Source: Methanobacteriota archaeon
Lineage (GTDB): Archaea > Halobacteriota > Methanomicrobia > Methanomicrobiales > Methanoculleaceae
Direction: 5' to 3'
Assembly: GCA_023457135.1 (NCBI GenBank)
Contig: JAEWMO010000179.1
Coordinates: forward strand, 1-24,173
DNA: 24,173 nucleotides
Each line of letters starts with the position of its first letter. Position 1 is the stretch's first letter. The position numbers and the translations under genes are program-made. This document shows positions 6,868 to 13,774 of this stretch, piece by piece. The notes beneath the pieces were generated by a model. The model saw only the letters and a program-made list of their open reading frames with translations. It was not told where the DNA came from and searched no databases.

Positions 6868-6911
6868 TTTACCGATTTTAGTTTACCAGACCACTTTGTA
6901 AATTTGGTAAA
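6868..6911 (+). promoter_or_regulatory. TTTACC/GGTAAA repeat array upstream of tupA
   Basis: TTTACC occurs at 6868-6873 and again at 6882-6887. TTTACCA (6882-6888) is also mirrored by TGGTAAA (6905-6911), an inverted repeat with a 16-base spacer. The array lies about 30-75 bases before the tupA TATA box, a position suited to an activator or repressor. The TACCAG and TTGGTA cores are the same as in the palindrome upstream of the storage-protein homologue. Confidence 0.45.
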
Positions 6912-6941
6912 TTTAATAAACTGATCTTCAAAGTAAATCCA

Positions 6942-6950
6942 TTATATTTA
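6942..6950 (+). promoter_or_regulatory. TATA box of the tungstate transporter operon
   Basis: TTATATTTA lies in a strongly AT-rich stretch of an otherwise GC-rich region. Transcription about 25 bases downstream would begin near 6973. This rules out the in-frame ATG at 6954 and supports 6984 as the tupA start. Confidence 0.65.
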
Positions 6951-6983
6951 ATTATGAGTATTCCGATAGTTTGTTTGATATTT

Positions 6984-7910
6984 ATGGTTAAACGAACCCT
7001 TTTTGCCGTTGCGGCCGTCATGGTCGCCCTTATGTTCATCTGCGGCTGTACCGGGACGACAACCGACCCGACCCCCGTAGAGAAGCAGCAACTCCGTATC
7101 GCCACGACGACGAGCCTCTACGACACCAAGCTCCTCGACCACATCACCCCGATCTTCGAGGAGCAGTACAACGCCGAGGTGCTGGTCGTCTCCGCCGGGA
7201 CCGGCAAGGCACTCGAGTACGGGCAGCGGGGCGACGTGGATGTCATGATGGTCCACGACCGCGCGCGTGAGGACACCTTCCTCGCCGACGGCTACGGAAC
7301 CAACCGGCGCGTATTCGCCTACAACTACTTCGTCCTCGTCGGACCGGAGTCCGACCCGGCGGGTGTCGCGAACATGACCCCTGAAGCAGCCTTCACCGCC
7401 ATCCACGAGAAGGGAACGGCCGGCGACGCAAACGTGATCTTCGTCTCCCGCGGCGACGCATCGGGCACGCACTCCAAAGAGCAGGCCATCTGGAAGGCCG
7501 CCGGATTCAACTACACGACTGAGGTGAAGGGCTCCGGCGACTGGTACCAGGAGGCCGGGACGGGCATGGGCGCGACCCTCGAGATGGCAAACGAGAAGGA
7601 GGCCTACACGCTCTCCGACATCGGGACCTACCTCGCCTATAAGGGCGACCTCGACCTCGTGACGATCGTGGACGAGGGCGACATCCTGCTCAACGTCTAC
7701 TCGGCGATGCAGATCAACCAGGAGAAGTTCCCCGACATCAACAGCACCGTCGCGAAGGACTGGGTCAACTTCCTGATCTCCGACAAGATCCAGCAGGAGA
7801 TCGCCTCCTTCGGCGTCGACAAGTACGGCCAGCCCCTCTTCTACGCGGCCCAGGACGACTGGGAGAAGATCGGCGTGACCGAGGCTGAAGTGAAGGACCC
7901 GATCGCCTGA
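6984..7910 (+). CDS. tupA: Tungstate ABC transporter substrate-binding lipoprotein (TupA type)
   Basis: This is a 308-residue extracytoplasmic binding protein. The start at 6984 gives MVKRT, a hydrophobic stretch and a lipobox-like ICGC with the probable lipidated cysteine at about residue 22, followed by a threonine-rich linker. An in-frame ATG at 6954 is rejected because it abuts the TATA box. The mature part opens with IATTTSLYDTKLLDHI, and continues with GTGKALEYGQRGDVDVMMVH and FVSRGDASGTHSKEQ. The TTTS, RGD and SGTH motifs are hallmarks of TupA, which binds tungstate with very high selectivity. The permease gene starts 57 bases downstream with a T-run between, so this gene may be expressed above the other two. 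Confidence 0.93.
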   Translation: MVKRTLFAVAAVMVALMFICGCTGTTTDPTPVEKQQLRIATTTSLYDTKLLDHITPIFEEQYNAEVLVVSAGTGKALEYGQRGDVDVMMVHDRAREDTFLADGYGTNRRVFAYNYFVLVGPESDPAGVANMTPEAAFTAIHEKGTAGDANVIFVSRGDASGTHSKEQAIWKAAGFNYTTEVKGSGDWYQEAGTGMGATLEMANEKEAYTLSDIGTYLAYKGDLDLVTIVDEGDILLNVYSAMQINQEKFPDINSTVAKDWVNFLISDKIQQEIASFGVDKYGQPLFYAAQDDWEKIGVTEAEVKDPIA

Positions 7911-7931
7911 ACGGGCCGGAACTCACACCCC

Positions 7932-7937
7932 TTTTTT
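7932..7937 (+). terminator. T-run between tupA and tupB, possible partial terminator
   Basis: Six T residues follow a CACACCCC stretch 22 bases after the tupA stop. In archaea such T-runs can end a share of transcripts, which would leave more message for the binding protein than for permease and ATPase. Confidence 0.35.
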
Positions 7938-7967
7938 GCCTCCGGCGAACCACAGTAGGTGTAGAGC

Positions 7968-8669
7968 ATGTACGAGATCATCGAGGGATTCCTGGAGGCG
8001 GCACGGCTCATCGTCACGCTCGACCCCGACGTGATAGCCATCTCCGTGCGGAGCATCATCATCTCGCTCACCGCGACCGTGCTCGCCAGTCTCGTCGCCG
8101 TTCCGCTCGGCGCCGCAATCTACTTCGGCACCTTCCCGGGCAGGAAGAGCCTGATCAACCTGATCCAGACGCTCTACTCACTGCCGACGGTCGTCGTCGG
8201 GCTCCTCATCTTCCTGCTCATATCCCGGGTCGGGCCGTTCGGCTTCATGCGACTGCTCTTCACCCCGACCGCCATGATCATCGCACAGACGATCCTCGTC
8301 CTCCCGATCATGACCGGGCTCACGATCTCGGCGCTCTCCGGGGTCGACCCGGTCATCAGGGACACCCTCCGCTCGCTCGGCGCGACCCGTCTCCAGTTCC
8401 TCGTGAACATCATGAAGGAGGCGAAATTTGCACTCCTCGCGACCGTCGCGATCGGCTTTGGCCGGGCGATATCCGAGGTCGGGGCGGCGATTCTTGTCGG
8501 CGGCAACATCATGGCGTCGTCGTTCGCGAGCTCGACCCGGGTTCTGACGACCGCGATCTCCCTCGAGACCTCGATGGGCAACATCTCTGAGTCGATCGCG
8601 CTCGGTATCATTCTCCTCGCCATCGCCCTCGCCGTCAACCTCGTCATCACCACGATCCAGCACAGGTAA
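7968..8669 (+). CDS. tupB: Tungstate ABC transporter permease (TupB type)
   Basis: This 233-residue membrane protein has several hydrophobic segments (about 25-52, 66-88, 100-122, 155-180 and 205-228). The EAA loop is seen at about residues 128-176: IRDTLRSLGATRLQF, then GFGRAISEVGAAILVGGN. This short form with RAISEVGAA is typical of TupB-like permeases rather than ModB. It forms the tungstate path through the membrane. The ATG at 7968 is preceded by AGGTG at suitable spacing. The ATPase gene starts five bases after the stop, so the two are cotranscribed. The order binding protein, permease, ATPase is that of known tup operons. Confidence 0.92.
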   Translation: MYEIIEGFLEAARLIVTLDPDVIAISVRSIIISLTATVLASLVAVPLGAAIYFGTFPGRKSLINLIQTLYSLPTVVVGLLIFLLISRVGPFGFMRLLFTPTAMIIAQTILVLPIMTGLTISALSGVDPVIRDTLRSLGATRLQFLVNIMKEAKFALLATVAIGFGRAISEVGAAILVGGNIMASSFASSTRVLTTAISLETSMGNISESIALGIILLAIALAVNLVITTIQHR

Positions 8670-8674
8670 AACCC

Positions 8675-9745
8675 ATGATTGAACTTGCAGGCGTGAGAAA
8701 ACAGTTCGATGAGAAGATCGTCCTTGACGGTGTTGCGGGACGGATCGAGCGGGGGGAGATCTTCGCCGTCATCGGCCCCTCCGGGTCGGGGAAATCGACC
8801 CTGCTCCGCCTCATCGACCTCCTCGACACCCCGACGGGAGGAACGATCCGGGTGGGCGGCACCGACATCCATGCCGGGAAGAGCCTCTCCATCCGCCGGA
8901 TGATGGGGATGGTCTTCCAGAAGCCCGCCGTCTTCAACACGACGGTCGCGGAGAACATCGCCGTCGGGCTCCGGTTCAGGGGGGCGAGGGAGGCGGCGAT
9001 CCGCGAGAAGGTCGAGGAGTCCCTCGAGATGGTCGGTCTTTCCGGCTACGGGGAGCGGCGGGCCCGGACGCTCTCGGGCGGGGAGATGCAGCGGGTGGCC
9101 CTTGCCCGGGCGATGGTGATCGAGCCCGAGATCCTCCTCATGGACGAGCCGACCGCAAACCTCGACCCGGTCTCGGTGGCGACGATCGAGGACCTGGTCG
9201 TCCGGATCAACCGCGACCTCGGCACGACTGTTCTCATCAGCACCCACGATATGTACCAGGGCCAGCGGCTCGCCCACCGGCTCGGCGTGCTGATGAACGG
9301 GGTCTTCGCGCAGGTGGGAACCCCGCGGGAGGTCTTCACCCTTCCGGCAAGCCGCGAGGTCGCCCGGTTCGTGGGGATCGAGAACATCGTCGACGGTGTC
9401 GTCGTCGGGGAGAACGGCGCCACCGCGGTCGATGCCGGCGGCGTCCGGGTGAGGGTTGCTGCGCCGCTCGCACCGGGGAAGAGGGTCAGCCTCTGCATCC
9501 GGTCGGAGGACCTGCGGATCGCCCCGGCGGATGCCGCGAAAGCCCCCCCCGGCAGGAACGCCCTCCCCGGCACCGTGGCCTCGATCGTCCCCCGCGGCCC
9601 GTTCAGCAGGGTGACGGTCGACTGCGGCTTTGCGCTCTCGTCCGTCATCTCCTGGAAGAGGGTGGACGACCTCGATCTCCGGGAGGGGAGCAGCGTCACG
9701 GTCTCGTTCGCGCCGGAGTCGGTCCACGCCGTCCGGCGGGAGTGA
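8675..9745 (+). CDS. tupC: Tungstate ABC transporter ATP-binding protein (TupC type) with C-terminal TOBE-like extension
   Basis: This is a 356-residue ABC ATPase with Walker A GPSGSGKS (34-41), Q-loop at about Q82, signature LSGGEMQR (133-140), Walker B LLMDEP (154-159) and the switch histidine in STHDMYQGQ (about H191). After about residue 225 comes an extension (FVGIENIVDGVVV ... VSLCIRSEDLRIAP) of the TOBE type, which in related transporters senses the oxyanion. Many TupC proteins consist of little more than the ATPase domain, so the extension makes feedback control of transport likely. Only five bases separate it from tupB. It is followed by a TTTTT element flanked by CAC and GTG (9790-9800), a probable transcript end. 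Confidence 0.9.
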   Translation: MIELAGVRKQFDEKIVLDGVAGRIERGEIFAVIGPSGSGKSTLLRLIDLLDTPTGGTIRVGGTDIHAGKSLSIRRMMGMVFQKPAVFNTTVAENIAVGLRFRGAREAAIREKVEESLEMVGLSGYGERRARTLSGGEMQRVALARAMVIEPEILLMDEPTANLDPVSVATIEDLVVRINRDLGTTVLISTHDMYQGQRLAHRLGVLMNGVFAQVGTPREVFTLPASREVARFVGIENIVDGVVVGENGATAVDAGGVRVRVAAPLAPGKRVSLCIRSEDLRIAPADAAKAPPGRNALPGTVASIVPRGPFSRVTVDCGFALSSVISWKRVDDLDLREGSSVTVSFAPESVHAVRRE

Positions 9746-9789
9746 TGGGGGCGGCCCTCCAGCGCCCGGACCCCGGCCCGCCAGGACGA

Positions 9790-9800
9790 CACTTTTTGTG
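9790..9800 (+). terminator. Probable terminator of the tup operon
   Basis: CACTTTTTGTG lies 44 bases after the tupC stop: a five-T run flanked by short complementary ends. It is the only T-rich element between tupC and the next, convergent gene. Confidence 0.4.
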
Positions 9801-10022
9801 GACGAACCCCACTTCCGCCCGTCCAACCCGCTTCCAGGCAGCCGCGTTCTGAGAGCCGGAACGAGACGGGGGTCAGAAGGTCGAGGACCGGGGCCTATGA
9901 TTTCGTTGGAATATACCCCGGCATAAATACCTGTTTTCATCGAAGTATAATCGAACTAAACCGGCCATCCAGGGAATCTTCCTCCAAGTCATGCGGGATA
10001 CCGGCGCCGTGCCGCGTCACCT
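9801..10022. other. Non-coding gap with promoter-like AT-rich patch
   Basis: This gap separates two convergent genes yet contains a patch (about 9900-9960) with ATAAATA (9923-9929), TATAA (9946-9950) and other AT-rich words typical of archaeal promoters. No convincing coding frame starts beyond it on either strand. It may drive a small or antisense RNA, or be a relic of a lost gene. Confidence 0.35.
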
Positions 10023-11408
10023 TCAGGGAAGCGCGTCTTCCTCCACAAGGTGCTCCCTTACCTCAGCAAGGTGCGCATCCAGCCGCCGCCGGAACTCCCG
10101 GCGATCGAGCGCCCGCGCCTCGTGGCCCTCAAGCTGCAGGATCCGGTCGGCCTGCGCGATCAGGATATCGAGCGACGACGCGGCAAAGAGCAGCGCCGTC
10201 TCGCCGAGCGCCTCACGCCGGGTCGCAAGCAGCGTCGCAAGCGGCGTCACCTCCCCGCTCTGGAGGCAGCCCGGCACCAGGAGGTTCGTCGCGGCCCGGT
10301 CCTCGTCGAGGATGAGGAGCGGGGCAGCCGTCCGGACCGCGGTCTGGAATTCCTCCGCCATCACGAGCGAACCGCTTCCCCGGCCGAAGGCCGCCCGGGG
10401 GGTGCCTGAAAGCCCCGGCGGGAGACCCTTAAAGAAGAGGCTGACGTCCGCCCCGGCGAGGTCCCGCTCGCCCGCCTCGGCCCGGGCAACCCCGCCGACG
10501 CTGACGAGGAGTTCCCGCCCGTCCCCGGCGGCGTGGTCGTCCTGCCCCGCGACGACCGCGTGGAGGAAGGTGCTCTTCCCCTCGGCGTTCGAGCCCGCGA
10601 CCGCGAAGGCCTCCCGCCGCCGGAGGCCGAGGCCGGTCACGACCCTCCCGCTCCCGGCAAGCTCCACCTCGACGGGGTCGAGGGCGGCCGGGCAGCGGAA
10701 GGGGATATGGACGCCCCCCTTCGGCCCCGCGATCCGGGGGTGGCACCGGAGAGGAGTGAACGCGCGCGCCGGCCGGGTGCCGTCGGCGATGAACGCGACG
10801 AGCCCCATCCCGGGGAGAGCGCGCCGGAGGGCTTTCTGGTCGACCGAGAGGGCACGCGCCGCCGCAAGGGCCCGGTCCGGCGCCCGGCGCACGACGCGGT
10901 CGAGGGCTTCGAGGAGTGCGTTAAAGCGATCCATTATCTCCCCAACCGTGCCGGGGGTCGGGGGACCGGGGTAGGGGAGGGCGCCCCGGACGACAAGGTG
11001 GAGCCCGGCATCGTCGATCCGGTTCCCGTCGTCCGGCCGCCAGAGGTCGGTCCCGACGGCGCTCCGTGATGCGATCAGCGTGACCGGCTCCACGTTCGGG
11101 AGGCAGTGACGGGGGTGCTCCGTCCCGGCCCCCGCTATCGGGCCGAGAGCCCGCTCGGCGGGGACCGCCGCCTTGATCGCCTCGATCAGCACCCCGGCGG
11201 CCCCGTCGGCGCCCGGACCCGACGCGCCCGGCGGTGCCCGGAGGAGGAGAGGGATGCTGAACCGGAGCGCCGTCGTATCGAGCGACCGGACGAGGTAGGT
11301 GTTGACCAGGTCCCGCACCGCCTCCCGCTCGATGCGTGCCCGGCCCTCCCCGACACCCGCGACGATCCGGTGAACCTGCCCCTGCCAGGAGCCCTCCGTT
11401 CCGCTCAT
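10023..11408 (-). CDS. Divergent ABC-class P-loop ATPase (COG3044-like)
   Basis: This 461-residue protein matches the 'predicted ATPase of the ABC class' family. VAFIADGTRPAR (about 204-215) precedes a Walker A-like AGSNAEGKST (271-280), then AGDGRELLV, GSGSLVMAEEFQTAV and LLILDEDRAATNLLV, the family's Walker B block, followed by EVTPLATLL and a TALLFAASS strand. The family's function is unknown. The protein is shorter than usual family members, and several normally strict positions differ: the Walker A and the residues after ATN, where an R-D pair is common, are altered. The ATG at 11408 has a good ribosome site (GGTGA). It is divergent from the metallo-hydrolase gene. The lower coordinate end faces the tup operon convergently. 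Confidence 0.8.
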   Translation of the reverse strand: MSGTEGSWQGQVHRIVAGVGEGRARIEREAVRDLVNTYLVRSLDTTALRFSIPLLLRAPPGASGPGADGAAGVLIEAIKAAVPAERALGPIAGAGTEHPRHCLPNVEPVTLIASRSAVGTDLWRPDDGNRIDDAGLHLVVRGALPYPGPPTPGTVGEIMDRFNALLEALDRVVRRAPDRALAAARALSVDQKALRRALPGMGLVAFIADGTRPARAFTPLRCHPRIAGPKGGVHIPFRCPAALDPVEVELAGSGRVVTGLGLRRREAFAVAGSNAEGKSTFLHAVVAGQDDHAAGDGRELLVSVGGVARAEAGERDLAGADVSLFFKGLPPGLSGTPRAAFGRGSGSLVMAEEFQTAVRTAAPLLILDEDRAATNLLVPGCLQSGEVTPLATLLATRREALGETALLFAASSLDILIAQADRILQLEGHEARALDRREFRRRLDAHLAEVREHLVEEDALP

Positions 11409-11473
11409 CCCCTCTCACCAGATGATGGTATCCCGGACCCCAAGGGCTTTGTGCAGACCTCCCTTCCCTGGTC

Positions 11474-11480
11474 TTAAATA
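11474..11480. promoter_or_regulatory. TATA box shared by two divergent genes
   Basis: TTAAATA (plus) or TATTTAA (minus) is the only AT-rich word in the 96-base gap. Its centre is 28 bases before the plus ATG at 11505, predicting a leaderless or near-leaderless message for the hydrolase. In the other direction it predicts a start near 11450 and a leader of about 42 bases holding GGTGA for the ATPase. Confidence 0.6.
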
Positions 11481-11504
11481 CCCGCACCGACCACCATTTC
11501 TACA

Positions 11505-12290
11505 ATGGAACTGACGGTCCTTGCGAGCGGGAGCAAAGGAAACTGCGCCTACCTGAAGGGAGAGCGTGGTGCGCTGCTCATCGACGCGGGGCTCTCCGCA
11601 CGCGAGATCCTTCGCCGTCTCGAAAACGCCGGCGCCGACGCATCTCTCATCGAAGGGATCCTGGTCACCCACGAGCACATCGACCACATCCGGGGCGCCG
11701 ACGTCCTGGCACGGAGGCTCCGGGTCCCCGTCTACGCGACCGGCGGCACGCTTGCGGGATTCTCAACAAAGTGCGGGACGACACAGGCCGAGACGTGCCG
11801 ATGCAGGTGCGGCGAGCCCTTCTCCGTCGGCGACTTCTCGGTCGAGGCCTTCGCCGCCTCCCACGACGCCCGCGAGCCCTGCGGGTTCTCTATCACCGAA
11901 GGCGACCTCCGGATCGGCTGCTGCACCGACACCGGCACCATCACCACGACCATCTTCGACCGCCTCGCCTCCTGCGACGCCGTCCTGCTCGAGAGCAACC
12001 ACTGCCCGAAGATGCTTGAAGAAGGCCCGTATCCCGCCTACCTCAAAAGTAGAATTCGCTCAAAGCACGGGCACCTCTCGAACCCCGACGCCGCCCGCTG
12101 CCTCCAGGCGCTCGCCGGCAGGGTCCACATGGCGATGCTTGCTCACTTAAGCGAGATCAACAACACCCACGACAAAGCCCTTGATACCGCGCTCGAAGGG
12201 CTCGGCTTCTACTCCGATCAGGTCGCCGTCACCGTGGCGCCACAGGACCCGGGCGCCCTGCACCCGGAGTGCTGCGGCCTCCGGCTCTGA
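11505..12290 (+). CDS. Metallo-beta-lactamase-fold hydrolase, YycJ/VicX type
   Basis: This 261-residue protein carries the metal motif THEHIDHI (about residues 55-62, H-x-H-x-D-H). It opens with ASGSKGNCAYL, characteristic of the YycJ/VicX branch, and has further metal ligands probably in AASHDAREPCGF, TDTGTI and LAHLSE, plus SKHGHLSNPDAARCL. Bacterial relatives are DNA exonucleases or mismatch-repair-linked nucleases; the substrate here is unknown. Cysteine content is notable (CRCRCGE, GCCTDTG, ECCGL). The ATG at 11505 lies about where transcription should start given the TATA box at 11474, so the message is probably leaderless. It ends two bases before the end of the convergent PAS gene. 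Confidence 0.85.
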   Translation: MELTVLASGSKGNCAYLKGERGALLIDAGLSAREILRRLENAGADASLIEGILVTHEHIDHIRGADVLARRLRVPVYATGGTLAGFSTKCGTTQAETCRCRCGEPFSVGDFSVEAFAASHDAREPCGFSITEGDLRIGCCTDTGTITTTIFDRLASCDAVLLESNHCPKMLEEGPYPAYLKSRIRSKHGHLSNPDAARCLQALAGRVHMAMLAHLSEINNTHDKALDTALEGLGFYSDQVAVTVAPQDPGALHPECCGLRL

Positions 12291-12292
12291 CC

Positions 12293-13588
12293 TCACGCCT
12301 GCCGGAACGTGCAGATCATGCCGGTCACGGCGCCCTCGTCGTCGACGATCGGCTCGGCCGCCACGCAGACAGGGAGCCGTGACCCGTCGCATTTAATGAG
12401 CACCGTCTCGCCCGCGCACTCTGCCGGCCGGCCCTGCGCGAGCACCTCCGAGGCAAGGAGCCCCGCGGCATCGCCGCCGGAGAGGAGCGACCAGACCGGA
12501 AGGCCGGCGAGGGCTTCCGCGGCGTAGCCGGTCAGGTGCTCGGCCGCCACGTTGACGACGACGATCGCCCCGGTGTGGTCGGTGGTGATCTTCGCCTCTC
12601 CGGGTCCCGCCTCCTCCAGGCCGCCGAGGTCGATCGACGAGTCCAGCCACTCCTCCACGGCCTTCCGCTCGGTCATCTCGATATAGTAGAGGAGGCGCTC
12701 GAGCTGCCGGTTCGCACGCTCGAGATCCCTCGTCCGTTCCGCGACGAGTTCCTCAAGGTGTTCGCGGTGGCGGTGCAGTTCCTGCTCCGCCTCCATCTTC
12801 TCCGTGATATCCCTGACAACGACCATCAGGTGCGTATCGTATAGCGGCACGACGCGCGCCTCGTAGTGCCGGACTCCCACGGCATCCGTGCAGGTGAGCT
12901 CAAACGGTGTCGCAGGCGCGTTCGTCCTGACGGCCTCCTGGAGAGCCCCAACGAACGCCTTCCCCGCTTCCGGGGGGAGCAGGTCCTGCAGCCGCCGGCC
13001 GAGCAGCGTCCGGGGGATGAGCGGAACCTCCGAGAGCCTTCCGGCCCGGGAGTCGAGGATCGTACCGTCGGTGTTCAGGCGGAGGAAGAGGTCCGGGAAG
13101 GCCTCGATCACCGCGGTCAGTTCGGATGTCGCCTGCCGGAGATGCTCCTCGACGAGAGCGTGCTCGGTGACGTCGCGAACGGCAAGCAGGCTGTAACCGC
13201 CATCGACCGGCGCCCACCGGAGTTCGAGATCGCGCACCTTTCCGTCGCCGCAGACCACGCTTGCGACCAGGGCGTTCCGGACGCCCCGCAGGAGTTCATG
13301 CCCCAGGGCCTGCACTTTCTCCCGGTATGCAGGGTTCGGGTGGGCTCGCTCGAACCATGCGGTGAGGGTCGGCACATCCTCCCGGATATACCCGGTGATC
13401 CGGGTGAACGCCTCGTTGAGATACCGGCAGACACCCTCGCTGTTCAGCAGAACGAGACCGTCCGGCACTTCACGGAGGATCGAGAGATAAAACTCCTCTC
13501 CGGGGCGCGGCGGCTCCTCCGGCCTCCTGACGCCGCCGGTCCCGGATTGTTCCGTCCCGGTGCCTTGAAAGGTATTGTTTTCCGTCAT
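12293..13588 (-). CDS. PAS-only sensor protein with three PAS domains and a coiled coil
   Basis: This is a 431-residue cytoplasmic protein. PAS 1 covers about 32-145 (VPDGLVLLNSEGVCRYLNEA, ending VRDVTEH), PAS 2 about 152-265 (AFPDLFLRLNTDGTILD, ending VVVRDITEK), a coiled coil about 262-305 (HLEELVAERTRDLERANRQL), and PAS 3 about 330-430 (TTDHTGAIVVVNVAAEHLTG, ending MICTF). There is no histidine-kinase, GGDEF or receiver domain. It likely senses redox, light or a small ligand and acts through a partner kinase. The ATG at 13588 (MTENNTF) is preferred to an upstream in-frame start at 13693 because GGTGGGG lies just before it and a TATA box lies at 13659-13668. There is no membrane segment. 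Confidence 0.85.
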   Translation of the reverse strand: MTENNTFQGTGTEQSGTGGVRRPEEPPRPGEEFYLSILREVPDGLVLLNSEGVCRYLNEAFTRITGYIREDVPTLTAWFERAHPNPAYREKVQALGHELLRGVRNALVASVVCGDGKVRDLELRWAPVDGGYSLLAVRDVTEHALVEEHLRQATSELTAVIEAFPDLFLRLNTDGTILDSRAGRLSEVPLIPRTLLGRRLQDLLPPEAGKAFVGALQEAVRTNAPATPFELTCTDAVGVRHYEARVVPLYDTHLMVVVRDITEKMEAEQELHRHREHLEELVAERTRDLERANRQLERLLYYIEMTERKAVEEWLDSSIDLGGLEEAGPGEAKITTDHTGAIVVVNVAAEHLTGYAAEALAGLPVWSLLSGGDAAGLLASEVLAQGRPAECAGETVLIKCDGSRLPVCVAAEPIVDDEGAVTGMICTFRQA

Positions 13589-13658
13589 CGTAACCCCACC
13601 ACGGTGTATTCGTTTATTCGGGCCGTAAGCGCCGCCTGTAGAGAGTTTGGCCCGTCTG

Positions 13659-13668
13659 TATACATATA
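13659..13668 (-). promoter_or_regulatory. TATA box of the PAS-only gene
   Basis: TATATGTATA on the minus strand predicts transcription from about 13637, leaving a leader of roughly 50 bases before the ATG at 13588. It falls inside the longer possible reading frame, which argues against the upstream start at 13693. Confidence 0.5.
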
Positions 13669-13774
13669 CCCATCGTTCTGCACCCGGCCCCAATCATTGA
13701 GATCTGCCCTTTTTGAGCAATATCCTGAGCATTTCATGGAGTAAGCACCCGATACGGAGAGAATTCAGGTCCGG

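Noticed and set aside
6954..6983. Upstream ATG for tupA
   Set aside because: It abuts the TATA box and lies before the expected transcription start; the start at 6984 gives a normal lipoprotein signal.
8174..9940. Long minus-strand open frame (588 codons) opposite tupB and tupC
   Set aside because: It is antisense to two clear transporter genes, rich in Arg/Pro/Gly/Asp as expected from GC-rich shadow frames, and shows no domain.
9991..10974. Plus-strand open frame of 327 codons
   Set aside because: It lies opposite the ABC-class ATPase, is composed mostly of Ser, Arg, Ala and Pro, and has no recognisable motif.
12866..13744. Plus-strand open frame opposite the PAS protein
   Set aside because: It is the complement of a well-supported PAS gene and has a low-information composition.
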